A program made the position numbers and the translations under genes. Positions 37,149 through 47,912 of a stretch of 64,000 nt of DNA are shown piece by piece. Within the stretch, counting starts at the first letter, position 1; each line of letters starts with the position of its first letter. The notes beneath the pieces were generated by a model that made no database searches, was not told the DNA's origin, and saw only the letters and a list, made by a program, of their open reading frames with translations. The stretch spans positions 29,421,807 through 29,485,806 of the forward strand of contig JAKSZT010054304.1 in the NCBI GenBank assembly GCA_026826555.1, in the 5' to 3' direction. This DNA comes from Tolypeutes matacus (lineage: Eukaryota > Chordata > Mammalia > Cingulata > Chlamyphoridae).

Positions 37149-37718
37149 ATGAGTCACGGCTGTATTGTTTTTTATTTGCTGTGTTTCCTCTTCCTTTGTT
37201 TCTCTGCTTGTTTTTCTTTCTTTTTTTCCTTTTTTCTTTTGTTTACTGATTTACTCTATCTACACTATTTCTTTTCTCTCCTTCATCTTTATATCTTCTG
37301 TTTTCTGTTGTTGTTCTTTCATTACACCTTTTACTTGTATCAAATTTTTCTTGTTTTTATTTCTCTCACTTGTTTTTTTCTGTGTTTCTTTTCTTTTTTT
37401 TTTTTTTTACTTATTTCTTTCTCTGTTTTCTCTTTTCCTTTCTGCTCTTCTTACCATTCCAGCCATTTAATTGATTCTATATATTTTTCTCTATTCTGTG
37501 TCCTGTTTCTTTTTTCCTATTCCAGTTCTAATCTTATTCCTCTGTGCTACTTACTCATGTTAATTTTTCAATTTCCTAGATCTTGTACAGTTCCTCTCCT
37601 ACCTTTTACTATTATTATTACTATTATTGTTTTTCTCTTCCTATCTCTTTCTTTTTCTCTGGTCATAATTTTTTTTTTCTTTCATCAGAACATAAACAAC
37701 AACAAGGAAATAGAATAA
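37149..37718 (+). other. Pyrimidine-rich segment with 189-codon open frame (copy 1)
   Basis: A C/T-rich stretch just upstream of ORF1 stays open for 189 codons from an ATG and would encode an almost wholly hydrophobic peptide (Phe, Leu, Ser, Ile). The corresponding segment of copy 2 (46,242-46,595) is open in the equivalent frame for 117 codons and the peptides align around an FTD...FLLLF...H pattern. Pyrimidine-rich strands rarely contain stops, so an open frame of this kind can arise by composition alone. I do not claim a gene. Confidence 0.4.
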
Positions 37719-37878
37719 GAGGAATAAAGTGTCATGTGAATACCATGCACAAAAAAATAAGAAGAAAATAAAACCATGGAATAGAAAGAGAAGCTAATCA
37801 ACTGAGTAAATCCATCAAGATTAATAGATACCTAGACACCAATAGAAAATTACAAGGCATACTAAGAAACTGGAAGAC

Positions 37879-38863
37879 ATGGCTCAGTCCAATGAACAAA
37901 CTAAAAATGAAGAGGAGATACAGAACATGGAACAACTAACCAGAGATGTCAAAACAAATATCATGTATCAACTTAATGAAGTGAAGGAATAAATTAAGGA
38001 TATTAAGAAGACACTGGGAGAACATACTGAAGAAATTGTAAACATACATGAAAATATAATGTATATGATAGTGATGAATGGCACAAGCCAAGGAATCAAA
38101 AATACACTGAAAGCACAGAACAGCAGATTTAAACAGGCATAGGAAGGAATCAGCAATGTGGAGGACAGTAAATCTGAAATCAAACAGTAGAACAGATAGA
38201 TAAAATGATAGAAAAAATACAGCAAAGACTTAAGGATTTGAATGACAACACAAAATAGACTAACATATGGATTATTGGCATACCAGAGGGAAAGAGAGGT
38301 GAAAGATGACAGAAGCAATGTTGGAGGAAATAATGGCTTAAAACTTCCCAACCTTATTGAGGGAGATGGCTGTACATGTCCAGGAAGTGCAGCGCACCCC
38401 AAACAGTATAAATCCCAACAAGCCTACCCCAAGACATATACTAGTCAAATTGTCCAATGCTCAAGATGAAAAGAATACTGAAGGAGAAAAAGAAAAAGAG
38501 AATCATCACATACAAGGGAATCTTGATAAGATTAAGTGATGATTTCTCATCTGAAACCATGGAGGCAAGAAGGCAGTGTATGATATAGCTACAGTGCTAA
38601 AAGGAAAAAACTTCCAGCCAAGAATTCTCTATCCGGCAAAGTTGGCATTCAAAAATGACAGAGAGCTCAAAATATTGACAGATAAATGGAATTTAAGAGA
38701 ATATAACAGTAAGAAACTTGCACTTCAAGAAATACTAAAGAGAGTTCTGCAGGTCAAAAGGAAAAACAGGAGAAAGAAAGTTGGAGGAGAGGGTAAGAAC
38801 AACGTAAAAGATAAAAAGGGAAATAAAATGAACATATACATAAACCTAAAAAAATTCAGCTAA
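37879..38863 (+). pseudogene. L1 ORF1p relic (copy 1)
   Basis: ORF1p is the L1 RNA-binding protein. The start at 37,879 gives MAQSNEQTKNEEE, then a coiled-coil-like N-terminal region with internal stops. The RRM-like centre (about 38,357-38,540) includes RTPNSINPNKPTPRHI, and the C-terminal domain (38,576-38,863) includes ILYPAKLAF and a final leucine/lysine helix. At least one frameshift separates the N-terminal frame from the C-terminal frames. The lysine-rich end is longer than usual for L1. Confidence 0.8.
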
Positions 38864-38874
38864 TGTAAGTAATT

Positions 38875-39130
38875 CCTTGATAGTAATAACATTGAATATT
38901 AATGGATTAAACTCACCAGTCAAGAGACACAGATTGGCAGAATGGATAAGGAAATATGACCCACCTCTATGCTGTCTAAAAGAAACCCACCTTAAACCAA
39001 GGGATGGAAATTTTGGTATATACAATACAATGGGGTATTATTCAGCTGTAAGAAGAAATACAGTATTAACACCTGGGATAACATAGATGAATCTTGAGGA
39101 CCTTATGTTGAGTGAAGCAAACCAGGCACT
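38875..39130 (+). pseudogene. ORF2 relic with huge internal deletion (copy 1)
   Basis: Begins as L1 endonuclease: ITLNINGLNSPVKRHRLAEW, then CCLKETHLKP (38,885-39,000). Within about 30 bp it jumps to the far C-terminus of ORF2p (MGYYSAVRRN at about 39,030), followed by a decayed last helix and the 3' UTR. About 1,100-1,200 codons are missing compared with a normal ORF2. This is the half-L1 pattern. Confidence 0.8.
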
Positions 39131-39139
39131 GAAGGAAAA

Positions 39140-40155
39140 TGTTACATGACCTCACTGATGTTAATTAAGCAAATCGAGCAGACTTACAGAGCTAGAGTCT
39201 GGAAGATAGGTTTACAGGAAATAGAAAGGGAGAAGAAGGTTGTGAGCTAATGCCCATATGAGCAAAATCTATGATAATATGGAAGTGTGTACTTGTACAG
39301 TGGAGGGGCATGACAATGCTGTAATGATACTTTTAGTTTGGGTGATGCTGGTTTGTCAGGGGGTGGGGTGGGGGAGGGTGAATTGGACTGTCCATGGAAC
39401 TGGGGGAGGGTGGGGTGAGGGATCAGGTATACACTGGGGATTGATGGGTACGTGATTGAAACTACAATGTTGGGAATGCTCTTTAAGTAATATGGCTTAG
39501 GGTGTTGGACATGGGGACATTCGGGACAGGGCACACCTGGGGCTTGCTTCTAGGGAGTGTTCATCTTGCCATAGTGTGTTTTATCCATGAGTAAAGACCC
39601 ACATAATGAGTGGCAAGCTGGTGGACTCCCATTCTGGGTAGGCCCACTATGATCTGAAATAGAGAGGCAGGAGACTTTCAAAAGCATGAGAGGTGCTTAA
39701 TAGGGGATGACAGACCAGTGTGTCAAGCCCTCAGTGTTGTTGCAAGTAAATATGAATTTTGACTTTCAAAGAGTGAAGACTGGTGTTTGCTGTGGGCCCC
39801 AAGGGGAGGGGGAAGTAGGAATAGAATAAATGGAACAGGGGGCTTTTGGGGGGAGATGGAAGTTTTCTACATGATCTTGCTATGATGGATACAGGCCATG
39901 TTGAAATTACATCAAAGTTTGTAAAAGTGTATGGTCCAAAATGTAAACCATAATATAAACCATTTACCATGGTTGGTAGCTATGTTTCAATATTGTACGT
40001 CAGTTGTAACAAACATACCATCCACATATGAAATGTTATTAATAGGGGAAGGGGAAAAATGGGGAAGATGTTGGGTATATGGAAGTCCCTTTTTTATGGT
40101 ACATGACTTTTCTGTAACCTAAAACTTCTTTGAGGACAAAATGAAAAATAAAAAG
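39140..40155 (+). other. L1 3' UTR module 1 (copy 1)
   Basis: The first 3' UTR, directly after ORF2. It contains two G-rich runs (39,359-39,379 and 39,402-39,421), the cacctggggcttgcttct block (39,533), a purine stretch at 39,795, the gatggatacaggccatg block (39,885), and ends with gtaacctaaaacttctttg and an aataaa (about 40,105-40,155). It is homologous to module 2 but lacks the middle ~750 bp (the jump is near 39,780). Confidence 0.75.
39359..39421 (+). promoter_or_regulatory. Two G-quadruplex motifs in L1 3' UTR
   Basis: Two stretches each carry four G-runs of at least three with loops of one to three bases: 39,359-39,379 and 39,402-39,421. A G-rich tract able to form a tetraplex is a known feature of mammalian L1 3' UTRs. 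Copy 2 keeps a four-run motif at the same place (49,466-49,486). Confidence 0.7.
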
Positions 40156-40419
40156 TAACACACTGGGGGAATAAATGAAAGAAAATGAGACTGTACATAT
40201 AGGACAATAGATCTTACAGTGATTAAAGGTAAACTGTCAAGAAAAAGTTTAGAATAGTTTTCATTATCTTTTATTATCCCAAATTTCTTTTTTTTTATTT
40301 TTATTTTAAATTTTATTTTTTTGCATTTTATTTCTTATTTTTTAAAGTATAATTATTATTTCATTTTCTTATTTATATTTGGCTATTTTATTGGCTACAT
40401 TTTTTTAGAAGTTTTGGAT

Positions 40420-41945
40420 CACAGAAGGGTTACAACTGTGACAGGGGAGGATCACTGGTGGAGGGTGTCAGTGATGGGGGATATATGGGAATAGCTCACC
40501 TGGGCATACATATTAGGTATATAAATGCAAATGTTCAGGGGCATTGTCACGGTGGGTGGAGATTCACACAATAACCGAAGGATATCAGATTCACATCCTG
40601 GGGAGCTCTGTCACATTCTCTAATAAAGCAGCAAGAATCCCCCGAGTACAGGGGCAATGACTAGTGAAGGAAGATGGTCCATTGACAGGCTCTTGATATT
40701 GATGGCTGTACATATGAACCTTACTCTTGAAATTGAAACTTAACTTGGTATTATAGGCTGCCTAAGAGTTTCCTGCTGGGAGCCTCCTTGGTGCTCAAAT
40801 ATGACCTTTCTCTAAGTCAAACTCAGCATATAAATGCAATAACTTCTCCCCAGTGTGGAACATGACACATGGGGATAAGCCTCCCTGGCACTGAAGGATT
40901 ACTACCAAGCACCAAGTAGCAATGCAACTGGGAGAAAGACCTTGAACAAAATGGGGAAAAGGTAAAGACAAATGAGTTTATATGGCTAAGAGACTTCAAA
41001 ATGTGTTAGGAGGTCATTCCGATGGTTACAGCCAAAGTAGATACTACCCCAAATAGTGTCTGAGAGCTCTAGAGACATCCAGACACTATAGTCAGGGCAG
41101 ATAGCTTAAGAGTTTGGTGTCTTGCCAGTGGGCCTTACTTTGGAATTTATGCTCCCCAGAGTGACAGAGTTGGATTCAGTTGTGGTTTCCTTACACATGG
41201 CTCTTCTGTCCTTCTATTTGAACCTATAATTAGTTCTAGAGTTGGTAGGTGTATGTCCAAGAAACTTAAATAATTGTGCTGTCCATGTGCCAGCTGGCTC
41301 TTGAATATCAACTGAGTTGCAAGACCTATTCTCCAGTTCATTATTCTCACTCAGGACAACCAACATTGAGGTGATGATGGTTAACTACCATACCAAGGAA
41401 CCAAGAAAGTCTACAACTTCCAGGAAGAGAGTTCCCATCCATCAGCCCTATGGGCTCACAGACCCTTCTCAAATAGAGGTGGAGTGGACATCACCATTCC
41501 AGAATCCTCAGGTTTGGGGAATGAACTAGGGACTAAAGTAGACTTACTTGCATTCTACTGTAGATTTATTGTGATTCTAGCAAAGGATGAAATTATATCA
41601 TTGATGTGGAGGCAGTGGCCACAGGAGGTTCTGAGGGCAGGGAGAGGGAAACAAGTTGTAATATGGGGGCATTTTTGGGACTTGGGAATTGTCCTGAATG
41701 ACATTGCAATGACAGATACAGGCCATAATAAATCTTGCCATAATGTACAGAATTGTGTGGGAGAGAAGGTAAACTACAATGTAAACTTTAATCCTCGCTT
41801 AGTGGCAATTTTCCAAAATGTGTTCGTCAATTGCAATGAATGTACCTCAATAATGAAGGATGTTGTTAATGTGGGAAAGGATGTGAGCAGAAGGGAGTGG
41901 GGCATATGGGAATCCCCTATATTTCTTTAAAATAAATATATTTTA
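40420..41945 (+). other. L1 3' UTR module 2 (copy 1)
   Basis: The second, longer 3' UTR. It begins about ggatcacagaagggttac (40,418) after an AT-rich tract (40,260-40,410) and carries the full series of blocks seen at 1-1480. The end at 41,925-41,945 lacks the usual taatctaaagcttc block and passes directly into aaataaatatatttt. The 148-codon open frame at 41,484-41,930 is not kept in copy 2 and is rejected as a gene. Confidence 0.8.
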
Positions 41946-42665
41946 AAAAGAGAATTTATAGAACAGCACGAGTTCACCTTTTGTATGCAAAGATCAGTAG
42001 GATCTTAACTGGCATTAGTGGATTGGCTGCCTAAATGTAAACAAAGACAATTTATTGAAATTGAGTTTTTTTTTTTTTTAATTTGGGGAATGATATCATA
42101 TTCTTTACCATAGTTTTAAGCATTATTGTCCTATGATCTAGGTATTTCATCTTTTCCCTATTTCTCAAATGACATAGTTTTTGAAATTTTAATATTTATA
42201 GTATGATTTCAAAGCAACACATCTTTACAAAGATTAGAAGTCCAAAATCCTCTTATGTCCACAAATTTGAGAATATATTTGTTGCTTAATTTTTCTGGCA
42301 TGTGTAGGAGCATCAGAGGCTTGCAGCGCCTCTGATTTGAATTTTTTAAAAATTTGAATCATTTAATTTCTTTCAACTCTGAATTTTAACTAATGATAGA
42401 AATTTAGAAAATGTAATAAAATCATTATTTTTCTTTACAAATTGTGTGGCATATACAAAACTTGCATTTATTTTCATATATATGTTCAGATATTTATATG
42501 TATATTTAAAATTATGATACATATGTAGATAAATGCCTCAAAATGTATAGAAATACATAAAATGTAATTTGAATTAGTCATCTTGTATAAGAATGTATAT
42601 TGAACAGTTCATATATATGTACATATGTACACATACATATATATACATATGATTTGTAGACTTTT
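41946..42665. other. AT-rich spacer with one hairpin
   Basis: No gene or repeat is recognised. The only structure is a perfect 9-bp inverted repeat, atcagaggc / gcctctgat, with a 7-base loop at 42,312-42,336. Confidence 0.5.
42312..42336. repeat. Short perfect inverted repeat
   Basis: A 9-bp stem with a 7-base loop (atcagaggc, ttgcagc, gcctctgat). It is GC-rich against an AT-rich background. No T-run or other element suggests a role. Confidence 0.8.
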
Positions 42666-44175
42666 TAATATAATAAACTTTATTTTTAAAGAAGTTTTAG
42701 ATTATGGAAAGGTTAAGTCAAAAGTATAAGGGGTTTCCATATACCCCACACCTCATCCTCCCATATCTTAGCCTATTGATAACATTTTATAATAATGTGG
42801 TACATTTGTTTCAATTGATGAACAAATATTTGAAAATTGTTAACCAAGGTCTATAGTTTACATTGTGGTATACACTTAAGTCTACTGCCCTAAAAATTCT
42901 GTGTTCCACCTACTATTCTCTCTCCCCTCAGAACCACTGATAACCACTATCTTTATATCAGTGTTACATGTTCTTCTATTACTACACCATTTATAAATTT
43001 AATTTGTCCATGGTTGCATTCCTCCCTTATGTTTGCTCATTCTTTAACCTTCAGGATTTGGGGATGGTGATGCCCACTCTGTCTTAGATTGAGAAGGGGC
43101 TTAGATATAATAGGGCAGATGGAAATAATTGTTTGCTTGCATTTGTAGATATTTTCTGCTTTTGGAATGGGAATTCCAGTTATCATCATTTTGTTCATTG
43201 TCCTGAGCAAGTTTGGTGAACAGGAGAGTAGGTGTTGGCCACAACTCTTATGAGAATCAGGGCTCAATTGGCATGTGTCCAGACTGAAGATTTAAGTCTC
43301 TGAGACATATATTTAATGGGTATTGTACTAATTATATGCTCAAATAAAAGGGGTAGAAGAATTATGTACAGGGAAATTATAAATAAGTCTAATTTTGTTA
43401 CAATGAGGATATATTCTGTCATATATTTCAAGGTAAGGGCCACTGACAGGGTGCTGAATTCAAGATATTGGGTTTCTTACCTATAGTGTTCAGATGGGTC
43501 TAGATCCCTCAGGAACACCCCTTTGTGAGGATTTGTTCGCAGTGGCAGTTAGTGAGATCTGCCTGAGACATGAGTAATTGTAACCTCTGGAATGACCTGA
43601 CTCATTTTGAAATCTTTTAATCCATGAAAACTCTTTTGTATTTGATGTTTCCCCCTTTTGGTCAAGGTCTTTTTCCAAATGCATCACTGGTTGGAACTTG
43701 GTATTAATCTTTCATTGCCAGGGAGGCTTATACCTGGGAGTCATGTTCGATGCCAGGGTGAAGGTGGTGTATTTATTTGCTGAGTTTGTGGCCACATTTG
43801 AGTCGCAAGGAGATTTTCAGGAAATAACTCTTAGGCAATAGTTATTAATAAGCTTTACATTTACAAGAATAAGTTTCATAGTTACATGAATTAATATTGA
43901 GGGCTTGACATATTGGTCTGTTTCCTTTTATTAGCCACTCAAGAGATTCTTGCCCCTCTACTTGAGAACATAGCCTGACTCCACAGGATGGGAGTTTAAT
44001 ATTTTATTGCTTATTGTGTGCTTCTCTGTCCACTAAGATAACCCTATGACAAGATGAACACATTCATAATCCATAGAAGCAGGCCCCAGGTTTACCCTTC
44101 CCCACATATCTCTGCACCCAAAACACTGAATTAATGACCATTCCTTGCTATATTTACCAAAAGAACATTTCCACA

Positions 44176-44647
44176 ACTGTATTTTTTTAAAGATTTATTT
44201 ATTTACTTTATCCATTTTAAAACCCCCTTCCCCATTTGCTGTTTTGTGTCCATTTGCTGGGCAATTCCCTGTGTCTGTTTCCTGCCATCCCTTCTCATCC
44301 TCTTCCTAGAGTCTTCACCAGGATTCGATCCTGGAGACCTCCGATGTAGGAGAGAGGTGTTCTACCACCTGCGCCACTTTGGTTCCTGGTTTTCAGAGCT
44401 TTCGGAGCATCTCATCTTGTCTCTCCCCTGTGTCTCTCTCCAGTTACATCATCATCTTGCTACATGGCTCCCGGGGCCCGGCGGCTCACCGGCACACAGA
44501 GCCTGGCAGCCCATGAGCCTTCTATATATATATATATTTTTTTTTTTTATTTTACTGGGAGGTCCCAGGGATTGAACCCAGGTCCCTCCATATGGCAAAC
44601 GGATGCCCAACCATTTGAGCCACATCCGCCCCCCCCAATTGTATTTT
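44176..44647 (-). mobile_element. Composite tRNA-derived SINE(s) with near-perfect TSD
   Basis: Flanked by aactgtatttt (44,176-44,186) and aattgtatttt (44,637-44,647), one mismatch. On the minus strand it contains two different tRNA-like heads: one at about 44,632-44,550 (gtggctcaaatggttggg A box, gggttcaatccctgg B box) and one at about 44,395-44,310 (gtggcgcaggtggtaga A box, ggatcgaatcctgg B box). A GC-rich link lies between them, and a short (TA)n with a T-run sits at 44,524-44,550. This is either a dimeric family or one SINE inserted in another's tail. Confidence 0.85.
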
Positions 44648-44899
44648 GAACTACAGACCTCCCCCAGAATTCACCTGTTCCTTCCTCCAGCCTTCTCCCC
44701 AGTTCCATGGATAGCCCAACCCACTCCCACAACCCTGCTCATGCTCACACTTCAGCACAGTCAATCTCACTCACATCTCTGCACCACCATCACCCCTATC
44801 CACTGCCAAGCCACCCCCTTCCACCTTATCATAGGTTCTGACCAGATTGCACATCAGCTCACCACTCTATACTCCCTTTCTATCTCCTGGTAACCTATC

Positions 44900-46060
44900 T
44901 TCCAGACTCTCTCTGTGAATCTGCCCATATCCTTAGATCATATCAGTGAGTTCATGCAATATTTTCCCTTTACTGAATGGCTTACTTCTCTCAACATAAG
45001 GTCTCAAGATTTATCCATATTGTCACATGTATCACTACTTCATTCCATCTTAAAACTGAGTAATATTCCATTGTATGTATATACCACATTTCGCTTATAC
45101 ATTCATCCTTTGATGGACCCTTGGGTTGCTTCCAACTTTTGACAAGAGTGAACAGTTCCTCTATGAACATTGGTGTGCACATATAGGTTCATGTCCCTGT
45201 TTTCAATTCTTTTAGATGTTACCTAGTAGTGAGATTTCTGGATCATATGGCAATTCTATAGTTAGCTTCCTGAGGAACTGCCAAACCATCCTCTACAATG
45301 GCTGCACCATTCTACATTCCCACAGCCATGGATGAGTGTTTCCATTCCTCCACATTGTCTCCAACAGTTGTAGATTTTTGTTGTGTTTTTTTTTTTTTTA
45401 TATTAGCCAGTCAAATAAGTGTAGGATAGTATCTCACTGTAGTTTTGATTTTCATTTCCCTAATAGCCCATGATATTGAGCATTTTTTCATGTGCTTTTT
45501 AGCCACTTGTATTTCCTATTTGGAAAAATGTCTATTCAAATTTCTTGCACACTTTTTAAGTGGGTTGTTTGTCTTTTTATTATCAAGATGTAAGATTTCA
45601 TTATATATGTTGGATATTGGGCCTTTATCAGATAAGTAGTTCCCAAATATTTTTTCTCACTGAGTAGGCTGCTTTTTCACTTTCTTGAGAAACTACTTTA
45701 AAGCACAAAAGTTTTTACTTTTGAGGCAGTCCTACATATCTATTTATTTCTTCTGTTACTTGCATTTTGGGTATAAAATTTATGAAATCATTTCCTATCA
45801 CAAGATCTCATAAATGCTTCCCTACATTATTTTCTAGAAGCTTTATAGTCTTGGCTCTTATATTTAGGTCTCTGATCCATCTTGAGTTAATTTTTGTATA
45901 GGGCCTGAGTTGGCCATCCTCTATCATTCTTTTGAATATGAATATCTAGTTCTTCCAGCACCATTTGCTGAAAAGGCTATTTTGTCCCAGTTGAGTGGAC
46001 TTGGTGGCCTTGTTGATTATCAGGTGGCTGTATAAGCATGGGGTTTATATTAGAATTATA
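44900..46060 (-). pseudogene. L1 ORF2p C-terminal relic (reverse element)
   Basis: The minus-strand frame at 45,182-44,991 gives the recognisable ORF2p end: CTPMFIEELFTLVKSWKQP-like, then HTMEYYSVLRWNE and a WINLE-type helix. The remainder up to 46,060 corresponds to the RT thumb and later region and is broken by stops. It stops at 46,060 where copy 2 is inserted and continues at 52,042. Confidence 0.8.
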
Positions 46061-46241
46061 AGAAGATGGTGTCAATTTAAGTGTGCACTCACGGTCTCTC
46101 TCACAAAAAAATGGCTGAGTGGGGCAAGGTCCTGCCCAAGTAGGCTATTTTGGGAATCCACAGAGCAGGAGGCTTCAGAACATTGATCTTAAGAGAGTGG
46201 GACAAAGAGATAAATTCCTCAAGGTGCTGCTGGCTTGATTC

Positions 46242-46595
46242 TTGGTTGCTGCATTTTCTGTCCTCGATTTCCCCTTTTCTGTGTTTACTGATTTTGTCTA
46301 CCAATTCTATCTCTTTTTCTTCCTTCATCTTTCTATCTTCCACTTTCTGTTGTTGTTCTTACATTCCACCCCTCTTTGCTTAGTCTTCAACATTCCTGGT
46401 TTGTATTTCTATCTCCTCTATTCTGCTTCCTCTCTTTTATTTACTTTAGTTCTTTTTGTCCTTTCTTTTCTCTTTCCCTCTCTCTCATCAATCTGGCCTT
46501 TTAATTCATTCTATATATATTTTTTCTATTTGGTTTCCCATTTCATTGTTAGTAACCTACTTTTTTATTTCTATTACTCTACACTGATTACATAA
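46242..46595 (+). other. Pyrimidine-rich segment with 117-codon open frame (copy 2)
   Basis: The counterpart of 37,149-37,718. It is hydrophobic (Phe/Leu/Tyr-rich) and aligns from an FTD motif onward with copy 1, then meets a stop earlier. This could be sequence composition or a decayed small ORF; see the finding. Confidence 0.4.
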
Positions 46596-46916
46596 GTTAA
46601 ATATTCATTTTCCAAGGTCTTATATGGTTGCTCTTCTAACATTTACTAATATTATTATCATCATTCTTTTCTTTTCTCACCTCTTTTGCTTCCTCTGGCT
46701 CTAATCTTTTTCTTTCAAGGGAACATAGACAACAGCAATGAAATAGAACAAGAAGAACAAAGTGTTAGAGAGAAAACTTAACAAACACACAAAAACAGCA
46801 ACTAAATAGAACCCTAGAGTAAAGAAAGAAGTTAGTCAGCTAAATAAACCCATTAAGATCAAAAGATAACCAGAGGGCAAAAAGAATTTACAAACCATAC
46901 AAAGAAATAGGAAGAC

Positions 46917-47900
46917 ATGGTCCAGTCCAATGAACAAACTAAAACCCAGAAATAGGTGCAGTACATTGAACAACTAATAAATGTTGTCCAAACAAATATT
47001 ATGGAGCAACGTAATGAAGTGAAGGAAGTGATTAAGGATAATAAGAATTACTGGGAGAACATACTGAAGAAATTGCAAAAGATAACAGATATGATGGTGA
47101 TGAATGGCACAATCCAAGAAATCAAAAAGACACTGGAAGCACATAACAGCAGATTTGAACAGGCAGAAGAAATAATTAGTGATGTGGAATACAGTACATC
47201 TGAAATCAAACATAGTAGAACAGATAGATAAAAAGATAGAAAAATACTACATGGACTTAGGGATTTTAATGAAAATACAAAATGCACAAACATAAGCATT
47301 GTAGGCATCTCAGAGTGAGAAGTGAAGGGAAATGTGACAGGAGGACGGCTGGAGGAAATAATGGCTGAAAACTTCCCAACCTTTTTGAGGGAGATGGATA
47401 TACATATCCAGGAAGTGCAGTGCACCCCAAACAATATAAATCCCAACAGGCCTACTCCAAGATATGTCATAAAACCATCCAATGGTCAAGACAAAGAGAA
47501 AATTCTGAAAGCAGCAAGAGAAAAGAGAGCCATCACATACACTGGAAGCTCAATAAGATTAAGTGCTGATTTCTATTCTAAAACCATGGAGGCAAGAAGG
47601 CAGTGGTATGACATAGTTAAGGTACTAAAGGAAAAAAAAAACTCCCACCAAGAATTCTCTATCAAGCAAACCTGGCATTCAAAAATTATGGAGAGTTCAA
47701 AATATTCACAGATAAACAGAAATTAAGAGAGAATGCCAATAAGAAACCTGCCCTTCAAGAAATATTAAAGGGAGTTCTGCAGGTCGAAAGGAAAAAAACA
47801 AGATAGACAGAAAGTTGGAGGAGAGTGTAAGAACAACTAAAAGGCAAAAAGAGACATAAAACCAAAATAAGATATATATAAATCCCCCAAAAATATGGCT
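46917..47900 (+). pseudogene. L1 ORF1p relic (copy 2)
   Basis: Starts MVQSNEQTKTQK at 46,917, with a stop soon after. 46,956-47,231 is an open coiled-coil segment (QIxxxLEAHNSRFEQAEE-like). 47,322-47,726 holds the central domain (AENFPTFLREMDIHIQEVQ, then TPNNINPNRPTPRYVI, KILKAAREKRAITYTG and RLSADF) and the start of the C-terminal domain before a frameshift at the A-run near 47,632. It is better preserved than copy 1. Confidence 0.85.
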
Positions 47901-47912
47901 AATGTAAGTAAT

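Larger units (their letters stand above)
35999..41945 (+). mobile_element. HAL1-like L1 with two tandem 3' UTRs (copy 1)
   Basis: A forward element of about 5.9 kb. Order: 5' UTR (35,999-37,080, with a SINE-like insert), pyrimidine-rich segment (37,090-37,690), ORF1 relic (37,879-38,863), a start-of-ORF2 piece (38,875-39,020) joined directly to the extreme C-terminus (39,030-39,130), 3' UTR module 1 (39,140-40,155) and 3' UTR module 2 (about 40,420-41,945). Nearly all of ORF2, including RT, is absent, so it could only move with enzymes supplied by another L1. The same architecture recurs at 46,061-52,041. Confidence 0.8.

Noticed and set aside
41484..41930. 148-codon plus-strand open frame
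   Set aside because: It lies in the L1 3' UTR (module 2), and the homologous part of copy 2 and of the other 3' UTR copies is not open in the same frame.
47048..47482. 144-codon minus-strand open frame
   Set aside because: Antisense shadow of the ORF1 relic of copy 2; the equivalent antisense frame at 37,968-38,402 in copy 1 is likewise opposite ORF1.
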